DNA of 54,420 nt from Mesorhizobium waimense (GTDB lineage: Bacteria > Pseudomonadota > Alphaproteobacteria > Rhizobiales > Rhizobiaceae): contig NZ_QZWZ01000040.1 in the NCBI RefSeq assembly GCF_003601975.1, positions 1 to 54,420 on the forward strand, in the 5' to 3' direction. Every line of letters starts with the position of its first letter. Position 1 is the stretch's first letter. A program made the translations under genes and the position numbers. Below the pieces are notes generated by a model, which ran no database searches, had not been told where the DNA came from, and saw only the letters and a list, made by a program, of their open reading frames with translations. Below, one piece after another: positions 1 through 8,351 of the stretch.

Positions 1-67
1 AGCTTTCGCCGGCCTCGATCGCCACAACAACACGCTCACGAAGATCATTCGAAAGAGGTCGCGTCAT
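1..67 (-). mobile_element. IS630-family transposase, N-terminal fragment running off the window
   Basis: On the minus strand an ATG at 67-65 opens a reading frame beginning MTRPLSNDLRERVVVAIEAG. This is the typical N-terminus of IS630-family (DDE, Tc1/mariner-like) transposases, where a helix-turn-helix domain binds the element ends. Only 22 codons are present; the catalytic part lies beyond position 1. The stretch from 68 to about 150 should hold the end of the element, but I could not fix the terminal inverted repeat. The element abuts the truncated gene starting near 152, which suggests the insertion removed that gene's 5' end. Confidence 0.75.
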
Positions 68-163
68 CCGATGCTGGCCTCCGATCCAGCCAGCATCTTG
101 AATCACAAATCAGCCAAAACGGGAATCCCCTCCGATTCTGTCAATGCCTGAACCGCTCTAGCG

Positions 164-787
164 TTGTCGAGCGCCGGACAAGGTGCGTTTGGCGTATCGC
201 TCCTGCGGCCGAGCTACGAGGAGATGATCTGGATCGAGTACCTTCTTACCGTGAAAGCGGATGCCTCTCGCATCCTTCGTTTGCTAGGTGCCGGTGGAGC
301 TGCCAAGAGCGTGACCCAGCAAGCTGCGTATCTGGGACGCAACGTCTCACTGCGCCTTGGGTGGCTACCTGAGCACGTAGCGTTTCATGCTGCGAATGGC
401 GAAGCCGTCGCAAAAGAGCTCAAGGTTCTAAAAGGGAAGCTCGGGTGGGATAAGGCTCCGCCGACGTTCAAATGGGTGCCAAAGGCCGCTGGGCGAGAGA
501 AAGAATACGACTTCCTTTATCATGCCACTTCGTCGTTCGTGCACTTCTCAGTGCATGAACTCACGCGGCGCATCTGGGGCAACAAAGGGAAGGTGACGAT
601 CGGTTCGGGGACGTTTGCTGGGTATTGGGAGGAGTTCGCCTGCTATTGGGCAGCGCGAAATTTCGTAAACCTGATGGTCGCGACTGAGATATGGATCCAG
701 GACGGTTCCCAAGAGGATGAGCCAAGAAATTACGAGGCGAAGCGATGGCTCGTTGGCCTGCAGGCATTGCGCGGATCGCGGCCTTGA
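164..787 (+). CDS. Hypothetical protein, 5'-truncated (possibly DUF5677-like)
   Basis: The open frame runs from just after a TGA at 149-151; the first usable start is TTG at 164, giving about 207 residues. It contains an RPSYEEMIWIEYLL segment and a YHATSSFVHFSVHEL segment, reminiscent of DUF5677-type proteins of unknown function. That resemblance is from memory and not certain. The IS630 fragment lies immediately upstream with no clear ribosome site, so the gene probably lost its beginning. Its 3' end overlaps, in another frame, the first codons of the truncated integrase, so this is probably also a rearrangement junction. The product may not be functional. Confidence 0.4.
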   Translation: MSSAGQGAFGVSLLRPSYEEMIWIEYLLTVKADASRILRLLGAGGAAKSVTQQAAYLGRNVSLRLGWLPEHVAFHAANGEAVAKELKVLKGKLGWDKAPPTFKWVPKAAGREKEYDFLYHATSSFVHFSVHELTRRIWGNKGKVTIGSGTFAGYWEEFACYWAARNFVNLMVATEIWIQDGSQEDEPRNYEAKRWLVGLQALRGSRP

Positions 788-1766
788 GCGCGGCGCCCTC
801 GCCCAGTATCGCCAACTGGTTGAACTTCACATCAAGCCACACCTCGGGGCCACGAAGCTGTCGACGCTGACAATCCCTCTCGTCAGGCAATTCGAGGATG
901 ATCTACACGCCGCCGGTCGTTCGCCGGCCATGATCAAGAAGGCGCTGGTGGCGCTCAGTTCCGTTCTGAGTGACGCCCAAGAAGGCGGCTTGGTGGTGCG
1001 CAACGTGGTGCGTGATCTTTGGACCCGCCGAACTCGCCCCGACAAGAAGCGCCACAGGGCACGCCTGCAGGTCGGCGTGGACATTCCGAGCCGCGAGGAA
1101 GTCAAGGCTGTTGTAGGTGCGCTGCGCGGTCGGTGGCGCCCGCTATTGCTGACCGCCATCTTCACAGGCTTGCGAGCCTCGGAGCTTCGGGGCCTCCGCT
1201 GGTCGGACGTTGACCTCGACAAGACTGAAATTCACGTCAGGCAGCGCGCCGATCGCTTCAACGATATCGGCCGGCCAAAATCAGAGACGAGCGAGCGGAC
1301 CGTTCCGATCCCTCCGCTCGTCGTGAACACGCTACGAGAATGGAAGCTTGCCTGCCCTCGCCGCGCCACCAAGGAAATTGGTCCTGACGGGGAACCGGTA
1401 AAAGAACTGCACCTGGTCTTCCCGAATGGCCAGGGGAAGGTCGAGGTAATCGGGAACATCGTCAAGCGGGGTCTGCAACCAGCAATGATCGCAGGCGGCG
1501 TGGTGCGAGATACCGGCGAGAAGGACGCGGAAGGCAAGCCAGTGGTCGTCGCCAAATATTCGGGCATGCACGCGCTTCGGCATTTCTATGCGTCCTGGTG
1601 CATCAACCGACCGACAGATGGCGGGCTCGGCCTCCCGATCAAGGTGGTCCAAGAGCGGCTCGGCCACTCCTCAATCATGCTCACCAGCGACCGCTATGGT
1701 CACCTGTTTCCGCGCGGGGATGATGCTGACGAAATGGCTGCAGCAGAACGATCCTTGCTCAGCTGA
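717..1766 (+). CDS. Tyrosine recombinase (phage/ICE-type integrase), N-terminally truncated
   Basis: Site-specific integrase that would join attP and attB by a covalent tyrosine intermediate. The catalytic domain is intact: Arg in TGLRASELRGL, the HALRH box (MHALRHFYAS), LGHSS, and the nucleophile in DRYGHLFP. The SAM-like core-binding domain is present from LERGALAQYRQLVELHIKPHLG onward. The usual N-terminal arm-binding domain is absent: the first ~25 codons of this 349-residue frame coincide with the out-of-frame 3' end of the upstream gene, so homology seems to start only near 770. The stop is 60 bp from a tRNA 3' fragment at 1826-1871, the expected neighbour of an integrase. It is probably an inactivated or altered integrase at an island edge. 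Confidence 0.8.
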   Translation: MSQEITRRSDGSLACRHCADRGLERGALAQYRQLVELHIKPHLGATKLSTLTIPLVRQFEDDLHAAGRSPAMIKKALVALSSVLSDAQEGGLVVRNVVRDLWTRRTRPDKKRHRARLQVGVDIPSREEVKAVVGALRGRWRPLLLTAIFTGLRASELRGLRWSDVDLDKTEIHVRQRADRFNDIGRPKSETSERTVPIPPLVVNTLREWKLACPRRATKEIGPDGEPVKELHLVFPNGQGKVEVIGNIVKRGLQPAMIAGGVVRDTGEKDAEGKPVVVAKYSGMHALRHFYASWCINRPTDGGLGLPIKVVQERLGHSSIMLTSDRYGHLFPRGDDADEMAAAERSLLS

Positions 1767-1798
1767 CTGCGACACAAGCGCGACATGGCTGCCGCAAA

Positions 1799-1815
1799 CC
1801 CTTGCAAGGCAAGGG
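1799..1815 (+). other. Short inverted repeat beside the attachment site
   Basis: CCCTTG and CAAGGG are separated by 5 bases. It lies between the integrase stop and the tRNA fragment. It could be a weak terminator for the integrase or part of a recombinase-binding region; no U-run follows. Confidence 0.25.
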
Positions 1816-1825
1816 CTGCTGAAAC

Positions 1826-1871
1826 ATTCCTAATCTGTAGGTCACAGGTTCGATTCCTGTCGGTATCACCA
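1826..1871 (+). other. Attachment site: 3' part of a tRNA gene, probably tRNA-Arg(CCT)
   Basis: The sequence ends in a complete T-arm (ACAGG, loop TTCGATT, CCTGT), acceptor strand CGGTATC, discriminator A and CCA. Upstream are a variable loop AGGTC, an anticodon 3' stem TCTGT and a loop TTCCTAA, which would place anticodon CCT (arginine). The 5' half of a tRNA is missing: no GATACCG acceptor partner occurs about 75 bases upstream, and the 5' anticodon stem does not pair. A tRNA 3' end next to an integrase gene is the classic direct-repeat scar of an integrative element. The matching intact tRNA gene is not in the window. Confidence 0.7.
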
Positions 1872-2202
1872 ACGATTTCAAAGACTTAGATGGAAACTGC
1901 CGTACTTTTTTTCGACCTAACCACGGCAATTAGTACGGCGAATTTCGTAGACCTACAGACTCTGGGCACACATGTTGCAAGAACGAAGCGGCGCAAATCC
2001 GTCGCGAAGCGAGGCGCTACGATGCCCAAATCGAGCCAGCTCACGGGTGTTCCTAATCACTTTGCCTAGTCTTGGATCTAGCCAGCGCGCGCCCGTTGTC
2101 TGGGTCGGCGTTATCGCGCAACCATTCGAAGAAATTAACTTGATTGGTTAGTCGTGGCATCGCACCGAGGTAGCCTCGATTTCTGAGGCATAGCGAAGAT
2201 TG
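1872..2202. other. Gene-free stretch between attachment site and fic
   Basis: I see no credible coding region here. It separates the tRNA-derived attachment scar from the operator-like repeats of the fic gene and may contain island-junction DNA. Confidence 0.4.
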
Positions 2203-2256
2203 CTATAGCTCACCATTCATGGCACCATGAGTTATAGAAAGGTGTTCTATAGCTCA
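2203..2256 (+). promoter_or_regulatory. Three copies of a 10-bp motif before fic (operator-like)
   Basis: CTATAGCTCA occurs at 2203-2212 and again at 2247-2256, where its last base is the A of the fic start codon. An inverted copy with one change (TGAGTTATAG) sits at 2228-2237. The direct copies are 44 bp apart, close to four helical turns. Such an arrangement over a start codon suggests binding of a repressor. The fic product has a C-terminal winged-helix-like region, so autoregulation is a reasonable inference. Confidence 0.45.
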
Positions 2257-3371
2257 TGGAATGGAATTGGGAGCAGGCTGACTGGCCGCATTTTACCTAC
2301 GATAAGAAGGTATTGGAACCGCTGGAAAGCGAGTTCCTGCTGCGATCGGGCGAGTTCCTGGGCGTCTTTCGTCATGTCGGTTCCGAAGATCGCGATCAGA
2401 TCCGGATTGATCTTATCAGTGAAGAGGCCTTGAAGACATCCGCGATCGAAGGCGAGTACCTCAACCGCGAGAGCCTGCAATCATCCCTGCGCCAGCAGCT
2501 TGGTCTGGGCCGCGAGACCAGGCGCATTCCGCCTGCAGAGCGCGGCATCGCTGAAATGATGGCCGATGTTTACTTGCATTTTGCCGATGCACTCTCGCAT
2601 CGTACCCTCTACGCTTGGCACAAGATGGTGATGTCGGGTGAGCGGCGTATCGAGACCATAGGCAACTATCGACAGCACGCCGATGCCATGCAAATCGTTT
2701 CCAATCGGCTGGATAAGCCCAAAGTGCATTTCGAAGCGCCGCCCTCGGCGCGGGTGAAACCCGAAATGGACGCCTTCACTGCTTGGTTCAACGATACCGC
2801 TCCCAAAGACAAGACCCCGCTCCCAGCGTTGACACGCGCCGGTATCGCGCATCTTTATTTCGAGAGCATTCACCCGTTCGAGGATGGCAACGGCCGCATA
2901 GGGCGTGCTCTTTGCGAAAAGGCGCTGGCGCAAAATCTGGGTGAACCCAGCCTCATCGCATTGGCCTACACGATCGAACGCCACCGCAAGGCCTATTACG
3001 ACAAGCTGGAAGCCAGCAACAAGAGCAATGCCGTTACGGATTGGCTGCTCTACTTCGCCAACACGATTCTTGAAGCGCAGCGCGTAACGCTCGCCCGTGT
3101 CGAATTCTCTGTCGCCAAGGCCAAGTTCTACGAACGCTACCGGGATCAGTTCAACGAGCGGCAGGAAAAGGTCATCGCCCGGATGTTCCGCGAAGGCATC
3201 GACGGATTCAAGGGCGGTCTCAGTGCTGAGAACTATATCGCCATCACACAAGCATCACGCGCGACAGCGACAAGGGACTTGCAGGATCTGGTTGCCAAAG
3301 GCGCGCTAACAAAAACCGGGGAGCGCAGGTACACGCGCTATGCACTCCAAATGTCGGATTCCGCTAGATAG
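2256..3371 (+). CDS. Fic family protein (AMP-transferase) with DUF4172-like N-terminus and C-terminal winged helix
   Basis: Fic enzymes transfer AMP from ATP to hydroxyl side chains of target proteins. The catalytic motif HPFEDGNGRIGR lies at residues 206-217, with His206 as the general base. An N-terminal inhibitory motif TSAIEG (61-66, Glu65) places it with class II, self-inhibited Fic proteins. The first ~100 residues (MEWNWEQADWPHFTYD...) match the DUF4172 type that precedes many Fic domains. Residues about 300-365 (SAENYIAITQASRATATRDL) look like a winged helix-turn-helix, so the protein may bind DNA. It stands alone behind operator-like repeats. A fragment of a related fic gene is found at 4748-4803. 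The start ATG at 2256 overlaps the third repeat. Confidence 0.88.
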   Translation: MEWNWEQADWPHFTYDKKVLEPLESEFLLRSGEFLGVFRHVGSEDRDQIRIDLISEEALKTSAIEGEYLNRESLQSSLRQQLGLGRETRRIPPAERGIAEMMADVYLHFADALSHRTLYAWHKMVMSGERRIETIGNYRQHADAMQIVSNRLDKPKVHFEAPPSARVKPEMDAFTAWFNDTAPKDKTPLPALTRAGIAHLYFESIHPFEDGNGRIGRALCEKALAQNLGEPSLIALAYTIERHRKAYYDKLEASNKSNAVTDWLLYFANTILEAQRVTLARVEFSVAKAKFYERYRDQFNERQEKVIARMFREGIDGFKGGLSAENYIAITQASRATATRDLQDLVAKGALTKTGERRYTRYALQMSDSAR

Positions 3372-3421
3372 ATAAAGACAATGATGGCCCGGATGGACGT
3401 CGTCTTTCACCTCGATCCGCT

Positions 3422-3435
3422 CCGGCAAATGCCGG
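3422..3435 (+). terminator. Weak hairpin between fic and msrA
   Basis: CCGGC-AAAT-GCCGG forms a 5-bp G/C stem between the convergent fic and msrA genes. There is no T-run, so a role as a bidirectional terminator is only a guess. Confidence 0.25.
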
Positions 3436-3445
3436 GACTAAACAT

Positions 3446-4183
3446 TTACTTGCTGGTCGACATCACCAGCACCGGCTTGTCGCTGTAGAGGTTGGGGAAC
3501 AGCTGCTTCAAGTTCGCCACCTTGGGCAGGTCATTGTGGACGATGTAGGGATAGGTCGGATTCAGCGCCAGGAAATCCTGATGGTACCCTTCTGCACGGT
3601 AGAAGGTCTTGCTCATCTCCAGCGTGGTCACGATGGGCTTCGGGAACACCTTGGCCTTGTCGAGTTGGGCGATGTAGCTTTCGGCGATTTTCTTCTGCGC
3701 GTCGCTCTCGGCAAAGATGGTCGAACGGCACTGTGTGCCCTCATCCGGGGTCTGATAGTTCAACTGCGTCGGATTGTGCGCGACCGAAAAATAAATCTGC
3801 AGCAGCTGGCCGTAGGTCACCTTGGACGGATCATAGGTGATCTCGACGGATTCGGCATGGCCGGTGTGGCCGGTGCCGACCGTCTCGTAGACGGCGTCAT
3901 CCTTGGCGCCGCCGGCGTAACCCGAGACGGCCTTGCTGACGCCCTTGACATGCTGGAACACACCCTGCACGCCCCAGAAACAACCGCCGGCCAAGATCGC
4001 CGTTTCGGTGTCGCTGGCGGCCTTTTCGTCCATCACCGGCGGCGGGATCACCACCGCGTCCTCGGCCGAGATCGCTGGTGTCTGCCAGAAAACGGCGCCG
4101 GCCGCCGCCAGAGCGAGCGCGGCAACTGCGCCCTTGGTAGAATTCAGCGACTGTCTTGCGGCTGGTTGTTGAATGTCTTTCAT
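3446..4183 (-). CDS. msrA: Peptide-methionine (S)-S-oxide reductase MsrA, exported form
   Basis: MsrA reduces the S-epimer of methionine sulfoxide in proteins. The catalytic GGCFWGVQ motif is at about residues 66-73 (nucleophile Cys68), followed by the family segments SGYAGG, GHAESVEITYDPSKV and YHQDFL. A second Cys in GTQCRST may act in resolving the sulfenic acid. The protein is 245 residues, longer than cytosolic MsrA, because of an N-terminal extension with a hydrophobic stretch (ALALAAAGAVFW) and a probable AISA-ED cleavage site. It is therefore predicted to act in the periplasm. It reads convergently toward fic and is apparently monocistronic. Confidence 0.92.
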   Translation of the reverse strand: MKDIQQPAARQSLNSTKGAVAALALAAAGAVFWQTPAISAEDAVVIPPPVMDEKAASDTETAILAGGCFWGVQGVFQHVKGVSKAVSGYAGGAKDDAVYETVGTGHTGHAESVEITYDPSKVTYGQLLQIYFSVAHNPTQLNYQTPDEGTQCRSTIFAESDAQKKIAESYIAQLDKAKVFPKPIVTTLEMSKTFYRAEGYHQDFLALNPTYPYIVHNDLPKVANLKQLFPNLYSDKPVLVMSTSK

Positions 4184-4496
4184 GGCTGAGCTCCTGTGAC
4201 TTTCATCGTGTGACGTCTATTGGGGGCTTGCGACGCACGGGGGCCGGCGCGCATCACTTTTCGCGTACGCCCGATACCCATCCCAGCTTCAAGCCGGGAC
4301 CTGATACAGGCCGCAGGGCCTTCCAGTTGATATCCGCCGCAGATTTGACGGCATCGGCTGCGGACTTCATCGCGTTTTGTTGGCAACGGTGGCAGCACCA
4401 AGCTGGACTATGCGCACATACTTGGCTTGTCGATAGACAGCAAAGCATGTGCGCGTCGGCAAGGCGGACGATCCGTTGTTCACGGGTTCGATTGGT
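4184..4496. other. Gene-poor stretch upstream of msrA
   Basis: It contains the msrA promoter region by position. A minus-strand frame (about 4254-4448) could be a decayed coding fragment, but I do not recognise it and would not call it a gene. Confidence 0.35.
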
Positions 4497-4805
4497 TTAC
4501 TTCGCGGCATCCTCGATCACACGCGCGACCGCAGCCGGCTGAGAGATGACGACAGCATGGCTACCAGCCACTTCGGTCACGTTGGCGCCTGAGCGCTGAT
4601 ACATCCAGCGCTGAAGCTCCGGGTTCACGACATGATCCTGGGTGGTCAGGATCGCGTAGCTCGGCTTGGTTTTCCATGCAGCCACAGAGACAGGCGCTGC
4701 CAGAGCTTTCTCCGCGAGCTGCTGCTGTGAGTCGGCCAGGAATTGGGCGCATAGGGCGTGCCCTTTGCGAAAAGGCGCTGGCACAAACCTGGGTGAGCCC
4801 AGCAC
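4497..4805 (-). pseudogene. Alpha/beta-hydrolase gene remnant (C-terminal part) joined to a fic fragment
   Basis: The last ~80 codons (FLADSQQQLAEKALAAPVSV through SQPAAVARVIEDAAK) match the C-terminal third of alpha/beta-fold hydrolases found in rhizobia: the AAWKTKPSYAI segment, VNPELQRWM, and a catalytic-histidine segment VAGSHAVVISQP. The nucleophile elbow (GxSxG) and oxyanion-hole region are missing. Upstream of codon ~22 the reading frame crosses DNA homologous to the fic gene on the opposite strand, so the open frame's beginning is not real hydrolase sequence. This is a deletion/insertion remnant, not an active enzyme. Confidence 0.6.
4748..4803 (+). pseudogene. Fragment of a fic-family gene
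   Basis: About 55 bp match positions 2895-2951 of the fic gene in the same orientation, with roughly four to five substitutions and one single-base deletion. The encoded GRIGRALCEKALAQ equals residues 213-226 of the Fic protein; the frame then shifts. Because it differs at several bases it is either an old duplicate or a relic of a second fic gene that replaced part of the hydrolase gene. Confidence 0.6.
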
Positions 4806-5003
4806 CTGGTGCAGACGCTCGGAATGTCGGCATAGGGTCGGTCATATCGACTAGCACTGGAATTTCGCTTAGCAGTCGCGGCCTGACCGCCATCTCGCCG
4901 CGATTGCATAGCGTCCAGGCTGGACCGCCCGGACGGCGCGTCGCTTACCGGGAGGTCCGTAGCCTGCTTGGCACCGGCGGAAAAAGGAAACAATCCTCGG
5001 CTC

Positions 5004-5891
5004 TTAAGTTACCACGGAAAGGCTCGCCGAGGTCGGCTGCAACACGCCTGGGAACGGCCCGATCCTGGCCGGGCGATGCCCGGACTGGAAGAGGTTGCTG
5101 TGGAGGTTGGCGACCCACTGCTTGCCTTCCGTCGTCAGCTCCAGATAGCGGATCGCGTCGCCGATATAGGGCTCGACCTGCAGCGTGAAGAAATCGGTGA
5201 AGATGGCGCCGAGATCGGCGGCGGTCCTGCAGCCGAGCTTTTCCACCATCCCGATCTCAGAGAACTCGGCAAACAGCGCCGGCAGCTTGCGGTGGTAGAA
5301 GGGATCAGCGAGCTGGCCGATCAGGTCCGCGGCCCTGACCAGCGCCGGCTCGGTGTTGGTGACCTGGTAGGCCGGATCGTTCGGCACCGGAAAGCGCGTC
5401 ATCTCGATCGCCTCGACAATGCGCTCCTCGTTGATGAACTTCGAGGAAGCAAAACGTTGGCGCGTATAGATCTTGGCGCGCTCGATATGATAGGGCGCAA
5501 GTACCGCGTCGGAGGCGCCGCGCGGTGGCGTATGGCGGTCGCCGGCCTCGTTAATGACGAAGCTGTCCTCGGTGTCGCCCTGGCACACGCCGTGCACCAT
5601 GCCAATGTCGTGGACAAGCAGCGCGCAGGTATAATGCAGCCAGTCATCGGGGGTCAGGGATTCCGAAAGCAGCCGGCCGCGGATGATCTGCTGGCCAGCG
5701 AGCGTAACCATCAGCGTGTGCTCGATGTTGTGATAGAGGGCGTTCGAATTGCCGATGCGCTCCAGGACTAGGCGAGCCGCCCCGCCTATGTAGCTCGCAT
5801 ATTCCGAATTGCGATGCGAGAAATACTGGAGATAGAGTTCTGACAGATAGTCGCCGAGCCGGTCGGCCATGATGGAAATTGGATTGAGCAT
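5004..5891 (-). CDS. HD-domain metal-dependent phosphohydrolase
   Basis: About 295 residues with an HD-superfamily signature: YHNIEHTLMV (His54, His58), then LLVHDIGMVHG (His94-Asp95) and a distal Asp in LIGQLADPFY. HD proteins bind divalent metal and cleave phosphate esters, often of nucleotides; the substrate here is unknown. I place the start at the ATG at 5891, which has an AGGAAC ribosome site; an upstream in-frame Met at 5954 has none. It stands divergent from the cyclase gene at 6220. A role in nucleotide-signal turnover is attractive given the many cyclases nearby, but that is only inference. Confidence 0.75.
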   Translation of the reverse strand: MLNPISIMADRLGDYLSELYLQYFSHRNSEYASYIGGAARLVLERIGNSNALYHNIEHTLMVTLAGQQIIRGRLLSESLTPDDWLHYTCALLVHDIGMVHGVCQGDTEDSFVINEAGDRHTPPRGASDAVLAPYHIERAKIYTRQRFASSKFINEERIVEAIEMTRFPVPNDPAYQVTNTEPALVRAADLIGQLADPFYHRKLPALFAEFSEIGMVEKLGCRTAADLGAIFTDFFTLQVEPYIGDAIRYLELTTEGKQWVANLHSNLFQSGHRPARIGPFPGVLQPTSASLSVVT

Positions 5892-6219
5892 GGCAATCGT
5901 TCCTGACCGCTTTGAAGCACGACATGTCGCGCCGCGCTGCGGCCATCCTAGCACGGTTTTGGCCTAGATCTTATCTACAGCGGCACCTATCTCAAACGTC
6001 TTGAACGACGGCTAATCTGTCGCTCACTCGACGAACAGCCTCGCACCAATCGCGACAAGCAGTTTTCCAGGTGTACGAAGCTGGGGCGACCTTCGCTTCT
6101 CCACCTCCAGTGCCTCGGATGCGGCGCAAGGCGAAAATCCCGAACCATACTCCAGGCCCACCAAGCCTTTGATTCCAGCGACTCCATGTTAAAGTTGCGT
6201 GTTTCTTTGAGGCTGAAGT
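5892..6219. other. Divergent intergenic region, HD hydrolase / cyclase
   Basis: This must hold both promoters. Minus-strand frames here (about 5987-6228) are rich in Arg and Trp and unlike any family I know; I regard them as chance frames. No clear operator was found. Confidence 0.35.
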
Positions 6220-7956
6220 ATGGAACACAGGCTCGCTGCAGTGCTTGCAGCCGACATGGCAGGATACTCTCGGCTCATGGAAGCCGACGAGCAGGGCACG
6301 CTCGCCCGGCTAAGAACCCACCGGATCGAGCTCATCGATCCGGCAATCGCCAAGAATCAGGGCCGAATTATCAAGACCACAGGCGATGGCATGCTCGTCG
6401 AGTTCCAAAGCGTGGGGGACGCCGTACGCTGCGCCGCAGAGATGCAGATCCGTATGCGCCGCCGCAACACCGACGTGCCGGAGGACCGTCGTATCCAGTT
6501 TCGCATTGGCATCAACCTAGGGGATATCATCTTCGATGATGGCGACATCTACGGCGACGGCGTCAACGTTGCGGCGAGACTCGAGCAGCTCGCTGATGTC
6601 GGCGGGGTATGCGTCACCCAAGCCGTTTACGAACAGGTCTCCGATCGCATTGAAGTCAAGTTCGAGGATCTGGGCGAGAAGTCGCTGAAGAACATTTTAC
6701 GCCCGGTGCGGGTCTGGCGTGCGGTGCTCGACGAGGCTGCTTCGGCAGCGGGCAACGGCGCCGCCCGACGTGGCGTCATCAAGCCCTCGATCGCCGTCCT
6801 GCCCTTCGCCAATATGAGCGGCGATTCCGAACAGGAATTTTTCGTCGATGGCCTGACCGAGGACATCATCACGGAACTTTCGCGCCGGCATGAGCTTTTC
6901 GTGATCTCGCGCAACTCCACCTTCGTCTACAAGGGGCAGTCGGTGAATCTGCGCGAAATCGCCCAGAAGCTGGGCGCGCAATATCTGGTGGAAGGCAGCG
7001 TCCGCAAATCGGGCGGGCAACTCAGGGTCACCGCCCAGCTGATCGACACGGCAAGCGACACACATATTTGGGCCGAGCGATACGATCGCAAGCTGGACGA
7101 CGTGTTCGCCATCCAGGATGAGCTGACTGCGGCAATAGTGGCCACGCTGCCCGGCCGCCTCGAGGCCGCGCAACAGGACCTCGTTGCGCGCAAGACGCCG
7201 GCCAGCATGGCCGCTTACGAATGTGTGCTGGCGGCCAAGGTCCGCCACCATCGCAGCAGTCGCGCCGAGAACGAGGAGGCGCTGAAACTGATAACGCGGG
7301 CAGTGGAGCTCGACCCCGACTACGCGCATGCCCACGCCTGGAAGGGCTGCATCCTCGGGCAAGCCTGGGGCTACGGCTGGTGTGCCGACAAGGACGCGAC
7401 CTTCGAGGAGGTTGTCCGCGAGGCGGAGTCGGCGCAGGCGCTGGACGCCAACGATGCGGACGTCCAACGAATCCTGGCGGCAATCAACATCAGCCGCAAC
7501 GACCTGACCAAGGCCCGCCACCACCAGGAACGCGCTATCGCGCTCAATCCGAACTACGATCTTGTCGTGGTCCAGCAGGGCGAGCTTCTGACTTGGCTCG
7601 GCCGGGCCAAGGAAGGGGCCGACTGGATTCGCAAGGCCATGCGGCTGAACCCTCACCACCCGGAGCGCTTCTGGAGCCATCTCGGGAAGGCGCTCTTTGC
7701 AGCCCGGGAATACTCGGAAGCCGTCGAGGCCTTCATGCATCTGTCGAAGATGGATGCCAGCCAGCACGCCTTTGTTGCGGCCGCCTATGGCTGGCTGGGT
7801 GATCGGACAGCTGCGGCCGCGCACTACGCTAAAATAAGCAAGTTCGATTCGGAGTTCACGATCGACACGTTGGTCGCCACCCTGCACTACGCGAATGACG
7901 CGGACCTTCAGCATTTGGTTGATGGGCTAAAAACTGCCGAATCCGCTCAGCTCTAG
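6220..7956 (+). CDS. Class III adenylate/guanylate cyclase with TolB-like and TPR regions
   Basis: 578 residues. The cyclase domain (about 5-140) keeps both metal aspartates (Asp12 in AADMAGYS, Asp56 in KTTGDGM), the ATP-selecting Lys52 and Asp113 of YGDGVNVAAR, and the transition-state Asn116 and Arg120. It should therefore make cAMP. Residues about 190-315 (SIAVLPFANMSGDSEQEFFV...) form the TolB/FlgO-like domain common in rhizobial cyclases and CadC-like regulators, and the rest holds TPR-type repeats (e.g. ALDANDADVQRIL, AIALNPNYDL, AMRLNPHHPERF). No membrane segment is evident, so it should be cytosolic. ATG at 6220 is the obvious start. The family is multicopy in Rhizobiales. Confidence 0.9.
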   Translation: MEHRLAAVLAADMAGYSRLMEADEQGTLARLRTHRIELIDPAIAKNQGRIIKTTGDGMLVEFQSVGDAVRCAAEMQIRMRRRNTDVPEDRRIQFRIGINLGDIIFDDGDIYGDGVNVAARLEQLADVGGVCVTQAVYEQVSDRIEVKFEDLGEKSLKNILRPVRVWRAVLDEAASAAGNGAARRGVIKPSIAVLPFANMSGDSEQEFFVDGLTEDIITELSRRHELFVISRNSTFVYKGQSVNLREIAQKLGAQYLVEGSVRKSGGQLRVTAQLIDTASDTHIWAERYDRKLDDVFAIQDELTAAIVATLPGRLEAAQQDLVARKTPASMAAYECVLAAKVRHHRSSRAENEEALKLITRAVELDPDYAHAHAWKGCILGQAWGYGWCADKDATFEEVVREAESAQALDANDADVQRILAAINISRNDLTKARHHQERAIALNPNYDLVVVQQGELLTWLGRAKEGADWIRKAMRLNPHHPERFWSHLGKALFAAREYSEAVEAFMHLSKMDASQHAFVAAAYGWLGDRTAAAAHYAKISKFDSEFTIDTLVATLHYANDADLQHLVDGLKTAESAQL

Positions 7957-8351
7957 GCATAGGTTCGCTGGCCTCGTGCGACGGTCCAAATGATCTTCGA
8001 GCGGTTCGAACGATCAAATCGGCAACCGCACTGGCTGGACGCTCAGTTACGAAGGTTGTTACCGGCCAATGGGGGACAGGTCGATCGAAGGCCTCTGCAA
8101 GCTGGCCAAGCAGACGGATCTGCGTCGGCGAGGATCAATACCAGTGAAATGATGCAGGTTCTTCTGGACCACGTGGCAGGCGGGCAGCCGAGCAGACGCA
8201 GCTTCCTGGCTTCAGGATATGGGCCCTCTTAAATAATACAAATTGAAAATTGCGCCCTCATGTTTCAAAACAGGTCGATAGACCCGCGAGGATGGTTTCG
8301 AATCCTGCGGCCCACGGTCCTCAAGGCGAGAATTCTAAAAGACGTTCAACA
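7957..8351. other. Intergenic region before the glycan cluster
   Basis: 395 bp without a gene I can support. A frame at 7990-8232 (80 codons, plus strand) has no recognisable domain or ribosome site. The promoter for the glycosyltransferase operon presumably lies near 8220-8340, where the DNA becomes A/T-rich. Confidence 0.35.

Noticed and set aside
1796..1871. A complete tRNA gene at the attachment site
   Set aside because: The 5' acceptor strand and D-arm are missing and the anticodon 5' stem does not pair; only the 3' part is present.
4968..5771. Plus-strand frame of about 267 codons across the HD hydrolase gene
   Set aside because: Antisense shadow of the HD-domain gene, whose conserved His/Asp motifs fix the coding strand.
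6697..7914. Long minus-strand frame (about 405 codons) opposite the first cyclase gene
   Set aside because: It is fully antisense to a well-supported cyclase/TPR gene; such shadows are common in high-GC DNA and its translation shows no domain.
7990..8232. 80-codon frame between the first cyclase and the glycosyltransferase operon
   Set aside because: No ribosome site, no recognisable domain, and composition like non-coding DNA.
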